Shown one piece after another: positions 8,872 to 17,728 of a stretch of DNA of 64,000 nucleotides; position 1 is the first letter of the stretch; the number at the start of each line of letters is the position of its first letter. This stretch comes from Pseudobdellovibrionaceae bacterium (GTDB lineage Bacteria > Bdellovibrionota > Bdellovibrionia > Bdellovibrionales > JAGQZY01). The notes beneath the pieces are model-generated. The model saw only the letters and a list, made by a program, of their open reading frames with translations. It was not told the DNA's origin and did no database searches. Where the stretch lies: the NCBI GenBank assembly GCA_020635085.1, contig JACKAL010000008.1, positions 26,050 through 90,049 of the forward strand. Direction: 5' to 3'. The position numbers and the translations under genes are program-made.

Positions 8872-9743
8872 TGTAACTCCTCATAAGCTCCAGATCTTCT
8901 CTTTTTAGGTGCAGGGGCTTTAGGCGCAGATGGTAACTCTGGTGGTGGGGTGGCGGGGACACGTGCGGCTTTTACTTTTCCCATTACATCGTCAGCATCA
9001 ACCGTTTTTAACGGGTTGATGTAGCGGTCATTGGGATTGCGCAGTGTAAAAAACAAAGAACCAGGGTTTGTTGCTAAAATATATGTGATCATTTGAGCCT
9101 CATTGGGCGAGCCCTCAACCGTGACCGAAGTAAAATTGGTTACCTTACGTAAATTATTGAGAAGAAAATTATCTTTGCCGTCTTCTTCTAACTGGGCGGG
9201 AACAGTATCTACAATGTTTTGCCCCGTAGCCAATACCGGTACGTCTTGCATAATGGTACGCACTTCTTTTTTCTTATCGAGGCCCGATCCGGTATCTAGC
9301 GCCAACACCAAATCGACGCGATCACCTGGCTTTAATAGTCGGGCCACGCCACGCATTTCGTCAATAGATATAGTGATGGCACGTTTTCCAGGAGTCACCT
9401 GCATGGAAAGGCCACTGTCTTTCCCGGGTAAAAGTAGTTTTGTATTGAGAATTTGCTCACCTTTTTTAATAGGGGCTGCCGCCATTTGCCCAATGATAGC
9501 CTCTGGATTTTGCATAGCCGCTGGTTGCATGAAGTCCTCGGGCATTTCAGCCACTTCCAGCATCGATTCATCGATAGGCTCCATCTCGCCAATGTCCTTT
9601 GCCGCCACCACAACTTGTTTTTTAGATCCGAATTTTTTATGAATTTTCGCTTTTTCCTCCTGAGACCAACTATAGAGAAGAAAGACCGCGAATATTGCAC
9701 AACCAACAGATATCCATAACGTTTTTGTTTCATTGCTTTCCAT
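8868..9743 (-). CDS. rcpC: Tad pilus assembly protein RcpC/CpaB (SAF domain)
   Basis: A 291-aa protein with one N-terminal membrane helix (SVGCAIFAVFLLYSW). A SAF/CpaB domain follows (VVVAAKDIGEMEPIDESML; GKRAITISIDEMRGVARLLKPGDRVDLVLAL). The C-terminal tail is rich in Pro, Ala and Lys. It is a periplasmic partner of the secretin in Tad systems. It overlaps rcpA by four bases and follows the pseudopilin-like gene by four bases, so it is clearly in the same operon. Confidence 0.92.
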   Translation of the reverse strand: MESNETKTLWISVGCAIFAVFLLYSWSQEEKAKIHKKFGSKKQVVVAAKDIGEMEPIDESMLEVAEMPEDFMQPAAMQNPEAIIGQMAAAPIKKGEQILNTKLLLPGKDSGLSMQVTPGKRAITISIDEMRGVARLLKPGDRVDLVLALDTGSGLDKKKEVRTIMQDVPVLATGQNIVDTVPAQLEEDGKDNFLLNNLRKVTNFTSVTVEGSPNEAQMITYILATNPGSLFFTLRNPNDRYINPLKTVDADDVMGKVKAARVPATPPPELPSAPKAPAPKKRRSGAYEELQ

Positions 9744-9746
9744 ATT

Positions 9747-10235
9747 TTAATCCCCACATGCCACGGTTAAACAAATGCCGTATTGAACTTTGATCCACAC
9801 TGGATCTAATGATACTTGTGTATTGCGAACCCCAGGCTGAACCTTGGCACCTGCGTTTTCGTGCTCACTGGTGCTGCGACCGGTATCTTGGATATCGCCC
9901 TTAAACATTGCCACGCGACGTTCGGTTGCCACTTGTGCATTACTACCACCCTTAGGAACTGCATCACTATTGGTACCGTGTAGACGGTTCGCGAAGCCAT
10001 GATATTTGAGACCTCTACCCGGCGTATTGGTTCGGAAGTACCAAAGGTTGGCGCGGTGACGAAATGTCTCAAAGGCATAATTTCTCGAAGCAATCGATTG
10101 TAAAATACCAGTATGGACGACGCCAAAAAATCCCATTGAATACCAAAAAATAACGAGAAAAACAAAAAGCACAACCACGGCCTCTAAAACAGCAAAACCT
10201 TTATTATTATTTTTTAGAAAGGATGGTTTTTTCAT
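9747..10235 (-). CDS. Pseudopilin/TadE-like protein with a GFAVLE prepilin motif
   Basis: About 162 aa from the ATG at 10235; the open frame extends upstream only through GTG. The leader ends KNNNKG and the mature part would begin FAVLEAVVVLFVFLVIF, so Phe is at +1 and Glu at +5. This is the classic type IVa/T2SS pattern rather than the Flp one. The rest is a small periplasmic domain. It is probably cleaved by the prepilin peptidase encoded in the same operon and acts as a minor pilin. It is one of three TadE-like genes in a row. Confidence 0.75.
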   Translation of the reverse strand: MKKPSFLKNNNKGFAVLEAVVVLFVFLVIFWYSMGFFGVVHTGILQSIASRNYAFETFRHRANLWYFRTNTPGRGLKYHGFANRLHGTNSDAVPKGGSNAQVATERRVAMFKGDIQDTGRSTSEHENAGAKVQPGVRNTQVSLDPVWIKVQYGICLTVACGD

Positions 10236-10237
10236 AA

Positions 10238-10885
10238 TCAGCACCCATCATCCATCATCACAATATAAGACCCAGGTAGAACTAAACCATTATCATAAGC
10301 ACCAGGTTGCAATTGTTGGATGGCTTGCATTCTTTGTTCCGTAAAGGTTTGACACTCTTCTTCAGTGGGTTCGCGCGACAAATAGGAATTAATGCGAGCC
10401 GAAAGATCTTCATCTGTCGTGGTGCCCAGAAGTGGGAACTTCATTTTTAATAATTTCGCGACGAGGGTGGTGCGTGCGCCGACAAACGTGTCCGAGTCGT
10501 TATTGGCATCATTAGAATATTCATCGCTAAAATCTTTGATTTGTACTGGGGTAAGTGTAAACCAGCCATTGCGAAAAAAGGTCCCAAGTTGTGCCTTGGG
10601 GTTGAGCACGAGGGCGGTAAATTTATCTTTTCCGGCTTTCTCTTGTTCATCGCTTGTTTTACGAGCGGCAAAAAAGGCACGCGCCGATGCATATGTTGCA
10701 TATTGCGCGATTTCAACCGCTGAAAAAGTAATGGTAAATGCAAAAATAATTGCAGAAAAACAAAACATCATGAGCATGGCAAAAATGAAGTCTAAAGTTA
10801 GAATGCCGCGTTCATTGCCAAGAATTGGCAATCCAAGACTCTTTGCGTTTGAACCTAAAATGATTTTTTTAAGATAATGCATCAT
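10238..10885 (-). CDS. TadE-like minor pilin
   Basis: A 215-aa protein with an N-terminal leader ending NERG, then ILTLDFIFAMLMMFCFSAIIFAFTITF, a single hydrophobic helix with an acidic residue at +5. AQYATYASARAFFAARKT after the helix is typical of TadE/TadG-type proteins. The start ATG overlaps the previous stop, and GGAG sits about six bases upstream. It is likely a minor pilin or membrane assembly factor of the Tad machine. A TadG-like role cannot be excluded. Confidence 0.8.
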   Translation of the reverse strand: MMHYLKKIILGSNAKSLGLPILGNERGILTLDFIFAMLMMFCFSAIIFAFTITFSAVEIAQYATYASARAFFAARKTSDEQEKAGKDKFTALVLNPKAQLGTFFRNGWFTLTPVQIKDFSDEYSNDANNDSDTFVGARTTLVAKLLKMKFPLLGTTTDEDLSARINSYLSREPTEEECQTFTEQRMQAIQQLQPGAYDNGLVLPGSYIVMMDDGC

Positions 10886-11133
10886 ATAGGCTCCGGGGTG
10901 GCGTGACGATCAAATGAATTCGGGTGTTTCGATTTTCCGGAGGCGGCAGGGGACCACACACCATTTTCGATCATGCCGGCAATATAAGACCACGGACCAG
11001 AAACAAGTTTTGACATATATTGTTTTCCGGCAATAGTCCGATGGGTGATGGTAAAAAATGCGATCATTATTGTTAGTAACAACACCGCCTCGATCGTCAT
11101 CTGTCCGCTCTCGGATCGCAGGCGTCTGTTCAT
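10882..11133 (-). CDS. Small TadE-like minor pilin
   Basis: I chose the ATG at 11133 (GGAG seven bases upstream; ATGA overlap with the peptidase gene), giving 83 aa. The leader MNRRLRSESG is followed by QMTIEAVLLLTIMIAFFTI, a good prepilin-type N-terminus with Glu at +5. A short tail follows. It shares the N-terminal helix with the two larger TadE-like proteins downstream but lacks most of the periplasmic domain. Confidence 0.78.
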   Translation of the reverse strand: MNRRLRSESGQMTIEAVLLLTIMIAFFTITHRTIAGKQYMSKLVSGPWSYIAGMIENGVWSPAASGKSKHPNSFDRHATPEPI

Positions 11134-11612
11134 AGCAAATCTCCTGCAACGAAAAAAGAAAACCATCCAAGTAAAATGGCAACGACAAAAGGAATTCTTT
11201 GATTCTTCACCTGGGGATTTCTTAATAAAAAAGATTGGATAAATGTCGTGAACTGCCCTGAGAGCATTATTTTAATTAGCCCCATAAGTAATCCCCAAAA
11301 AAGAGCATAGACCAGAACAGTAGCGGCTGTTATCACGCCAGTGAATAAAGAAAGAGACAATAAAAGCTTAATATCTCCAGCACCAAAGGCTTTAAAATAC
11401 ACCAAAGGAGTCAGCGCGATAAAAAACAAAATGGAATAACCAAAGGAAACCAAAAACATTTTTATATCTCCGCTGAGCGCTAACCATAGAACGCCCGCAA
11501 AAAAACTAATAATAAAAAGCCAATTTGGAAACTTCCCGAAACGAATATCAAATGTGGCGGCCACCATTAAGAGTGACGTTGGAATAAGAAAGGCCGCATT
11601 TAAGTTCATCAT
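11130..11612 (-). CDS. tadV: Prepilin peptidase TadV/CpaA (A24 family)
   Basis: About 160 aa with several membrane helices. The two catalytic aspartates of A24 aspartyl proteases are in FDIRFGKFPNW and in the GAGD motif (KAFGAGDIKLLLSLSLF). It lacks the N-terminal methylase domain of PilD, as usual for TadV. The start at 11612 (ATGATG overlapping the upstream TAA) fits tight translational coupling. It should cut leader peptides from Flp and the TadE-like proteins of this operon. Confidence 0.9.
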   Translation of the reverse strand: MMNLNAAFLIPTSLLMVAATFDIRFGKFPNWLFIISFFAGVLWLALSGDIKMFLVSFGYSILFFIALTPLVYFKAFGAGDIKLLLSLSLFTGVITAATVLVYALFWGLLMGLIKIMLSGQFTTFIQSFLLRNPQVKNQRIPFVVAILLGWFSFFVAGDLL

Positions 11613-11824
11613 TAGGGATTTCCACTTGGCGCCCCTCCAGGTGGGGGTTGCCAAGCATTGCGCGGAAAATTGAATGCCTGACCTGTAGAAAGTTGGCTTT
11701 CTACTCGTGCCCCTAAGCGAGGCGCCGAGTTTTCAAAAACTTTCAAAGGCCCTTTTTCTCCCATGAAGGCACCCATGAGAACAAAAGCAAACAATGCGAG
11801 CAAAAGTATGTACTCGACAGTCAT
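11612..11824 (-). CDS. Pilin-like protein without a leader peptide
   Basis: A 70-aa protein starting MTVEYILLLALFAFVLMGAFMG, then a short polar tail rich in Pro and Gly. The first residues copy the mature end of Flp (ATEYILML), but Met stands where the leader Gly would be. An in-frame TAA lies six codons upstream, so no hidden leader exists. AAGGA precedes the ATG. Removal of Met would leave TVEY directly. It sits between flp and tadV. It may be a pilin-like cap, an adaptor or a chaperone; this is inferred. Confidence 0.72.
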   Translation of the reverse strand: MTVEYILLLALFAFVLMGAFMGEKGPLKVFENSAPRLGARVESQLSTGQAFNFPRNAWQPPPGGAPSGNP

Positions 11825-11842
11825 AGATAAAAGATTCCTTTA

Positions 11843-12022
11843 TTATTCTGGAGTTACACTCTGTATAGACTGACCTAGTTGATCAACCTTGCCTTGGATA
11901 ATCGATCTGATTTGGTTTTTGAACATCATGGCGATACCCACAACGATCACCAACATAAGAATATACTCTGTTGCACCTTGAGCAGATTCATCTTTCCAAA
12001 GTGTTTGTAAAAACTTTTTCAT
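11843..12022 (-). CDS. flp: Major pilin Flp (type IVb)
   Basis: The start is the ATG at 12022 because AGGAGGT lies just upstream; the open frame itself runs further. The protein is 59 aa: a 16-residue leader ending AQG, then ATEYILMLVIVVGIAMMF with Glu at +3 and Tyr at +4, the hallmark of Flp pilins. A short amphipathic end follows. It is the first gene of the Tad operon, as is usual, and is preceded by a possible sigma-28 promoter. Confidence 0.93.
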   Translation of the reverse strand: MKKFLQTLWKDESAQGATEYILMLVIVVGIAMMFKNQIRSIIQGKVDQLGQSIQSVTPE

Positions 12023-12078
12023 TTGACCTCCTACAGTCGTATTTTTAACACCCATTAAGCGAGGCGTGCCTCAATTGT

Positions 12079-12106
12079 TTATCGGCGGTTTCGATTTAAG
12101 ACATTA
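12079..12106 (-). promoter_or_regulatory. Candidate sigma-28 (FliA-type) promoter of the Tad operon
   Basis: On the minus strand, GCCGATAA (12086-12079) matches the sigma-28 -10 consensus exactly. TAATGTCT (12106-12099) matches six of eight bases of TAAAGTTT, with 12 instead of 11 bases between. Transcription would start about 50 bases before flp. The match is by eye only. Confidence 0.45.
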
Positions 12107-12280
12107 ATATTTTTACAGCGAATAAAATGAGAAACTGGTGATAAATGAGTGCTTTACGGGAATGCAGTCTCGCACGGAGACTCTACTAGAGTTGGTGATG
12201 CTATGGATTCTAAACAGACATGTTGATAAAGAATTGTCTCAAATCGAAACAAAGCCGCCACCGGAACTCTTATAAACGTT
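12107..12280. other. Intergenic stretch between the Tad promoter region and ligA
   Basis: No gene or RNA is seen here. Together with 12023-12106 it makes a 258-base gap that must hold the flp promoter. ligA ends at 12281 on the same strand. No T-rich terminator hairpin is obvious. Confidence 0.5.
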
Positions 12281-14362
12281 TTATTTGAGGAGTTTTTGAA
12301 ACTGCTCCCAATCAAGAATCTTTACATTAAGGGTTTGCGCTTTTTCAAGCTTGGAGCCAGCTGCTTCACCAGCTAGTACATAGTCTGTATTTTTACTCAC
12401 AGAGGAAGAGGATTTTCCGCCATGATCCTCGATCAAAGTTTTAATCTCTTCACGCGGAAGAGAAAAGGAGCCGGTAATGACAAATGTTTGGCCATTGAGA
12501 GTATTATTTTTTGTAGATGTTTTTGTGGGGGTCGCGATCGTCACGCCATTTTTTAATAGTTGGGCAATTTCTTTTTGAAAGCTTTTATTGTGGATAGTAT
12601 TTTCTAGTGATTCGGTGACGCGCGGGCCGATGTCGTCGATAGCGAGAAACTCCTCAGTGCTGGCATCCAGAAAGGCATCTAGAGTTTTAAAATGCTTGGC
12701 TAGACTTTTGGCGGTCTGTTCGCCTACAAAGCGAATACCAAGAGCATAAATAAAGCGAGCGAGAGAGGTGTGTTTACTTTTTTCGATACTATTTATAATA
12801 TTGGAGGCAGATTTTTCGCCTTGTCGCTCGAGAGATAAAATTTGTTCTTTATCGATAGTATAGAGATCAGAGAAAGTTTTCACCAAACCATTTTCGAAAA
12901 GGATATCAATTAATCGATCGCCTAATTTTTCAATGTTCATGGCGTTACGAGAAATAAAGTGTTTTAAAGACTCTTTCAAAACAGCAGAACAGAGTGGGTT
13001 TGTGCAGCGACGCACAGCCTCGCCCTCTACGAGGATGGTTTCACTTTTGCACTCAGGACACTTGTGAGGAATTTTAAAGGGTTTCGAGTTTTTAGGGCGC
13101 TTATTTTCTATGACACGAACCACTTCAGGAATAACATCACCAGCGCGGTGAACAATCACCGAGTCGCCGATGCGAACGTCTTTGCGATCGATCTCATCCT
13201 GATTGTGAAGAGTGGCATTACTAACCGTGACACCACCTACAGACACAGGCTTTAAGATGGCAACAGGAGTGAGGGCTCCCGTACGGCCCACTTGTACAAC
13301 AATATCATTGACGAGCGTTTCAGCTTGTTCTGGTTCAAATTTTCCTGCAAAGGCCCAACGAGGGCTACGTGCGACAAAACCGAGCTCCTGTTGGAGCGGA
13401 AAAGAATTTACTTTGACTACGACACCGTCAATTTCAAAGGGCAGTGCTTTGCGCACGCTATGAATAAAATTGTAGTAGGCAATCACTTCTTCGGGGCCGC
13501 GACAAACAGTACTTAAAGGTGGTGAAAATGGATTTATTTTCTTTTGTTCGATATCAGCACGTAATTTTTCATAAGAAGATTTCTTTGGCGTGACAGTTGT
13601 GGGGAAACCAGCCTCGGCAATAAAATGTTCAAACCCTGAATAGGTGCTGTACTGCCCCTCTTCGCACCAACCCGGAGAATAGCAGAAGAAATGTAAAGGA
13701 CGCTCGGCCACAATTCGAGAATCAAGTTGGCGCAAAGTGCCGGCAGCGGCATTTCGAGGGTTAGCAAAAGGCACCTCGCCATTTTCTTCTTGCTGAAGAT
13801 TCAGGCGCGCAAAGTCCTCTTTGAGCATTAAAATTTCCCCACGAACCTCTAAGTAGTCCGGTGGTTGCTTGATACGTAGTCGCAGGGGCACAGAGCGAAT
13901 CGTTCTGACATTTTGATAAACATTTTCACCCACATATCCATCACCACGGGTAAGGGCTTGTGTCAGAAGCCCTTTTTGGTAAATGAGCTCAATCGCCACA
14001 CCATCAAACTTTGGTGTACAGTAAAACTCTATAGCGCCTTGATTGAGATGAAGCTGACGACGAATTTTTTCATCGAAATTTAAAATATCTTCTTCATTGT
14101 ATGTGTTTTGCAGTGAAAGCATGGCGGTTCGATGATTTACTTTTTCAAAAGAATTTAAAACTTCGCCGCCGACACGCAGGGAGGGGGAATCTGGTTGTTG
14201 CAAATCAGGGAATTGCCGTTCGAGCTCTTGTAACTCACTAAACATAGCATCAAACTCACGGTCGGAAATTTCCGGTCGATCGAGTGTGTGGTAAAGATAG
14301 TTGTGATAATTAATTGTCTCTACCAACTGCTGTATACGGCTACGTGCTTCATTTTTTTTCAC
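12281..14362 (-). CDS. ligA: NAD+-dependent DNA ligase
   Basis: A full-length 693-aa LigA: adenylation domain with nucleophile Lys in CTPKFDGVA, OB fold, four-Cys zinc finger (CPECK ... CTNPLC), helix-hairpin-helix repeats and a C-terminal BRCT domain (NGQTFVITGSF). It seals nicks during replication and repair using NAD+. The start is a GTG at 14362 with GAGG four to five bases upstream; no in-frame ATG lies close by. It is divergent from gatC. Confidence 0.96.
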   Translation of the reverse strand: MKKNEARSRIQQLVETINYHNYLYHTLDRPEISDREFDAMFSELQELERQFPDLQQPDSPSLRVGGEVLNSFEKVNHRTAMLSLQNTYNEEDILNFDEKIRRQLHLNQGAIEFYCTPKFDGVAIELIYQKGLLTQALTRGDGYVGENVYQNVRTIRSVPLRLRIKQPPDYLEVRGEILMLKEDFARLNLQQEENGEVPFANPRNAAAGTLRQLDSRIVAERPLHFFCYSPGWCEEGQYSTYSGFEHFIAEAGFPTTVTPKKSSYEKLRADIEQKKINPFSPPLSTVCRGPEEVIAYYNFIHSVRKALPFEIDGVVVKVNSFPLQQELGFVARSPRWAFAGKFEPEQAETLVNDIVVQVGRTGALTPVAILKPVSVGGVTVSNATLHNQDEIDRKDVRIGDSVIVHRAGDVIPEVVRVIENKRPKNSKPFKIPHKCPECKSETILVEGEAVRRCTNPLCSAVLKESLKHFISRNAMNIEKLGDRLIDILFENGLVKTFSDLYTIDKEQILSLERQGEKSASNIINSIEKSKHTSLARFIYALGIRFVGEQTAKSLAKHFKTLDAFLDASTEEFLAIDDIGPRVTESLENTIHNKSFQKEIAQLLKNGVTIATPTKTSTKNNTLNGQTFVITGSFSLPREEIKTLIEDHGGKSSSSVSKNTDYVLAGEAAGSKLEKAQTLNVKILDWEQFQKLLK

Positions 14363-14546
14363 AGACCTCAGAAAATACCTTGGATCGAATGGACCTGCAA
14401 CAGCAAACGGTGATGTGATGTTTACCTCATTGCGATATAGGTAGTTTTAAAATGATCTCTAGACATCTACTTTTACCATCTGATAAATTGTTTTGCACAA
14501 TGGCCGGAGATAGAAAGATTTTCTGGCCCCTTTAAAGGAAATATTC

Positions 14547-14828
14547 ATGCTTAAAAAAGAAGATGTGCTGAAGGTTGGGCGGTTAGCTCGCCTCAAGCTC
14601 AGTGAAGAGGAAGCCAATGAATACCACCAACAGTTTATTAAAATCTTAGATTATTTTAACACATTAGAGAAAGTCCCTACGGATCATATCGAACCGTTGG
14701 TAACAGCGACGCCAATGGAGTTATTCTTGCGCGAAGATGTGGTCACACAAACCAATACGGTAGAAGACATTATTGCAAATGCTCCAGATGTGGCTGGGAA
14801 TCTATACAAAGTGCCGCCCGTGGTATGA
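14547..14828 (+). CDS. gatC: Asp/Glu-tRNA amidotransferase subunit C
   Basis: A 93-aa GatC with the usual N-terminal helix (VLKVGRLARLKLSEEEANEY) and C-terminal VAGNLYKVPPVV. It stabilises the GatA-GatB complex that converts misacylated Glu-tRNA(Gln) or Asp-tRNA(Asn). It is the first gene of a gatC-gatA-gatB operon, with AAAGGAAA before the ATG. Confidence 0.95.
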   Translation: MLKKEDVLKVGRLARLKLSEEEANEYHQQFIKILDYFNTLEKVPTDHIEPLVTATPMELFLREDVVTQTNTVEDIIANAPDVAGNLYKVPPVV

Positions 14829-14835
14829 GGTCATT

Positions 14836-16308
14836 GTGGAATTATATCAGTTAACTGTTAAAGAATTATCCGCAGGAATAAAACAAAAGAAATTTTCTGC
14901 TGTAGAAGTCAGTCGTGCTTTTTTAAAACGTATTGAGCAGCACGACAAACAAATAAATGCCTTTATTTCTTTAAATCCAGATTGCGAAATGGCAGCAAAG
15001 CGCGTGGATGAGCAAATAGCACGCGGCGAAGACCCGGGCTTTTTAGCGGGTGTACCCATTGCCGTAAAAGACCTCTTTTGCACCAAGAATTTAAGAACAA
15101 CAGCTGCATCTAAAATGCTCGAAAACTTTATTCCTCCCTATACAGCCACTTGTGTCGCGCGCATGCAGACCAGTGGTGCGGTGATTTTAGGAAAAACGAA
15201 CATGGATGAGTTCGCTATGGGCTCTTCCAATGAAAACTCCTATTTCGGAGGGTGCCGAAATCCATGGAATCTAGAATATGTGGCCGGTGGATCTAGTGGT
15301 GGTTCTGCTGCCGCAGTAGCGGGCCTTTTTGCACCTGTGGCTATGGGCTCTGATACGGGAGGATCTATTCGTCAGCCCGCAAGTTTTTGTGGTCTTACAG
15401 GGATTAAGCCAACCTACGGCAGGGTCAGTCGCTACGGCATGATCGCGTTTGCATCGTCTTTGGATCAACCGGGTCCGATGGGAAAAACTGTTGAGGATTG
15501 TATCTATGCGCTTGATGGTATGTGTGGACCGGATGATCACGATTCCACGGTGAGCCGTCGTGCATGGAAGCCCTTGCGTGGTCACATCAAGCGATCCACA
15601 CAATTTAAAGTAGGGCTTCCTAAGGAATACATGGTTGGCAATGTCGATAGCGAAGTAATGTCTGCCTTTGTGAAATGCATCGAAGACATGAAAAAAGCCG
15701 GAGTGGAGTTTGTCGATGTGAGTTTGCCCCACTCTCCTTACGCTGTTCCTGTTTATTATATGGTTGCGACCAGTGAAGCTTCGAGTAATCTTTCTCGCTA
15801 CGATGGTCTGCGCTTTGGTTTTCGTGCCAAGCCCACAGAAAAAGAATGGAGCAGCCTAGAGGAGCTTTACTGCGAAACACGTGCACAGGGTTTTGGCACC
15901 GAAGTAAAACGACGTATTCTTTTGGGAACATTTGCTTTATCGAGCGGTTACTATGATGCCTATTATGCAAAGGCGAGTAAGGTGCGCAATCTGATTCGTC
16001 AAGATTTTCTGGATGTTTTTCAATCGTGCGATCTGATTATGGCGCCGGTGACGACAACGCCTGCGTTTAAGGCGGGAGCTCGTGTTTATGATCCCATGCG
16101 CATGTATCTCAACGATATTTTCACAACTGCAGTAAATTTATCTGGGCTTCCCGGAATGAGCGTGCCAGTGGGAACCACGCAGATAGGACTACCTCTGGGT
16201 GTGCAAATTATTGGACCCCATTTTGCCGAAGAGCAGATGTTGTCGTTGGCGCTCGCCATAGAAGACGTCGCAGGTTTTGTAGGAAGGACTGCCAATGGGT
16301 TACAATGA
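14836..16308 (+). CDS. gatA: Asp/Glu-tRNA amidotransferase subunit A
   Basis: An amidase-signature protein of 490 aa. The Ser-cisSer-Lys triad is visible: Lys in AVKDLFC, the Ser-rich AGGSSGGSAAAVA and the nucleophile in GSDTGGSIRQPA. It releases ammonia from glutamine for the transamidation done with GatB. I chose GTG at 14836 (GAGGT five bases before; aligns with the usual N-terminus ELYQLTVKEL), seven bases after the gatC stop. The open frame extends upstream to a TTG inside gatC, which is less likely. It overlaps gatB by 14 bases. Confidence 0.95.
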   Translation: MELYQLTVKELSAGIKQKKFSAVEVSRAFLKRIEQHDKQINAFISLNPDCEMAAKRVDEQIARGEDPGFLAGVPIAVKDLFCTKNLRTTAASKMLENFIPPYTATCVARMQTSGAVILGKTNMDEFAMGSSNENSYFGGCRNPWNLEYVAGGSSGGSAAAVAGLFAPVAMGSDTGGSIRQPASFCGLTGIKPTYGRVSRYGMIAFASSLDQPGPMGKTVEDCIYALDGMCGPDDHDSTVSRRAWKPLRGHIKRSTQFKVGLPKEYMVGNVDSEVMSAFVKCIEDMKKAGVEFVDVSLPHSPYAVPVYYMVATSEASSNLSRYDGLRFGFRAKPTEKEWSSLEELYCETRAQGFGTEVKRRILLGTFALSSGYYDAYYAKASKVRNLIRQDFLDVFQSCDLIMAPVTTTPAFKAGARVYDPMRMYLNDIFTTAVNLSGLPGMSVPVGTTQIGLPLGVQIIGPHFAEEQMLSLALAIEDVAGFVGRTANGLQ

Positions 16309-17728
16309 TTACGAAGCCGTTATTGGCCTTGAGATTCACGCCCAGCTTTTTACCAAGTCAAAAATATTTTCTGGAGCGTCGACCACATTTGTCGATAATG
16401 ACAACGGTCAAGTGACCCCTGTGTGTGCCGGGTTTCCAGGAACATTACCGGTGTTAAATAAGGGTGCGGTGGAGCTTGCGATACGTACAGGACTTGCTTT
16501 AAATTGCGAAATTAATAAAACGTCCATTTTTTCGCGCAAACAGTATTTTTATCCAGACCTACCTAAAGGGTATCAAATTTCACAGTACGATAAGCCGACA
16601 TGTTCAGGTGGATATGTGGAATTTTTTGTTGATGGAAACTTATCTCGCGTGTCTTTAGAGCGAGCGCACATGGAAGAGGATGCCGGAAAATCGACACATT
16701 ATGGCGATTATACTCTGGTGAACTTAAATCGAGCCGGAGTTCCCCTGTTAGAAATTGTATCCGCACCTGAAATACGCACGCCTCTACAGGCGGCAGAGTA
16801 TACACGAGCGGTGCGACAAATTTTACGCTACATCGGTGTTTGCGATGGAAATTTAGAAGAAGGAAGTATGCGTGCCGACTGTAACGTGAGTGTGCGCAAA
16901 AAAGGAGAGACGAAGTTAGGTACAAAAGTGGAGTTAAAAAATATTAACTCTTTTAAATTTATCGAAAAAGCCATTGAATATGAAATTTTTCGACAAATAG
17001 AGTGCGTGGAATCGGGCGAGCCTATTTATCAAGAAACACGCCTTTATGATAGTGCTAAGAACAAAACGTTTTCTATGCGTAGTAAGGAAGAGGCACAAGA
17101 TTATCGTTATTTTCCTGACCCCGATTTATTACCGTTAACCATAGATAAAGAGTGGATTGATAAAGTAAAGAGCTCTTTGCCAGAATTACCGATGGTGCGA
17201 TTTCGTCGTTTTCAACAGGAGTATCAACTTTCCGACAATGATTCTCAAGCATTGATCCAAGAAAAAAATCTAGCAGATTATTTTGAAGCGACGACTGCTG
17301 TTTGTCAGAATCCGAAGGCGTCATCGAATTGGATCATGAGCGAACTGCTGCGTGAAATGAACGAGAATAAAACTGAGATTGAAAATAGTCCAGTCACCAG
17401 TAAAAATTTAGGGGAGATGATTCAGCTCATCGATAAAGGAACGATTTCTGGGAAAATGGCAAAACAGGTTTTTTCTGAGATGTGGAAAACGGGAAAAGGG
17501 GCCGCAACATTAATTCAGTCTATGGGGCTTGAGCAGATTACTGACGAAGGCGCAATTGCCCAGATTATTAACGACATTATTTTAGCTAACCCAACACAAG
17601 TGGAGCAATACCGTTCCGGTAAAGAAAAAGTGTTTGGTTTTTTTGTGGGGCAAGTGATGAAAGCTTCCAAGGGGCAAGCCAATCCGGATGCAGTAAATAA
17701 ATTATTAAAGGATAAACTAAAAGGATGA
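16295..17728 (+). CDS. gatB: Asp/Glu-tRNA amidotransferase subunit B
   Basis: A full-length 477-aa GatB: starts YEAVIGLEIHAQL, has the kinase-like core (FYPDLPKGYQISQYD, EEDAGKSTH, RAGVPLLEIVS, GSMRADCNVSVR, ELKNINSFKF) and the C-terminal YqeY-like tail domain. It activates the tRNA-bound Asp or Glu and receives ammonia from GatA. Its presence implies that at least one of Gln-tRNA or Asn-tRNA is made indirectly in this organism. Confidence 0.96.
   Translation: MGYNDYEAVIGLEIHAQLFTKSKIFSGASTTFVDNDNGQVTPVCAGFPGTLPVLNKGAVELAIRTGLALNCEINKTSIFSRKQYFYPDLPKGYQISQYDKPTCSGGYVEFFVDGNLSRVSLERAHMEEDAGKSTHYGDYTLVNLNRAGVPLLEIVSAPEIRTPLQAAEYTRAVRQILRYIGVCDGNLEEGSMRADCNVSVRKKGETKLGTKVELKNINSFKFIEKAIEYEIFRQIECVESGEPIYQETRLYDSAKNKTFSMRSKEEAQDYRYFPDPDLLPLTIDKEWIDKVKSSLPELPMVRFRRFQQEYQLSDNDSQALIQEKNLADYFEATTAVCQNPKASSNWIMSELLREMNENKTEIENSPVTSKNLGEMIQLIDKGTISGKMAKQVFSEMWKTGKGAATLIQSMGLEQITDEGAIAQIINDIILANPTQVEQYRSGKEKVFGFFVGQVMKASKGQANPDAVNKLLKDKLKG

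Noticed and set aside
14773..14835. Upstream TTG start for gatA
   Set aside because: It would add 21 residues unlike any GatA and lies inside gatC; the GTG at 14836 has a proper ribosome-binding site.
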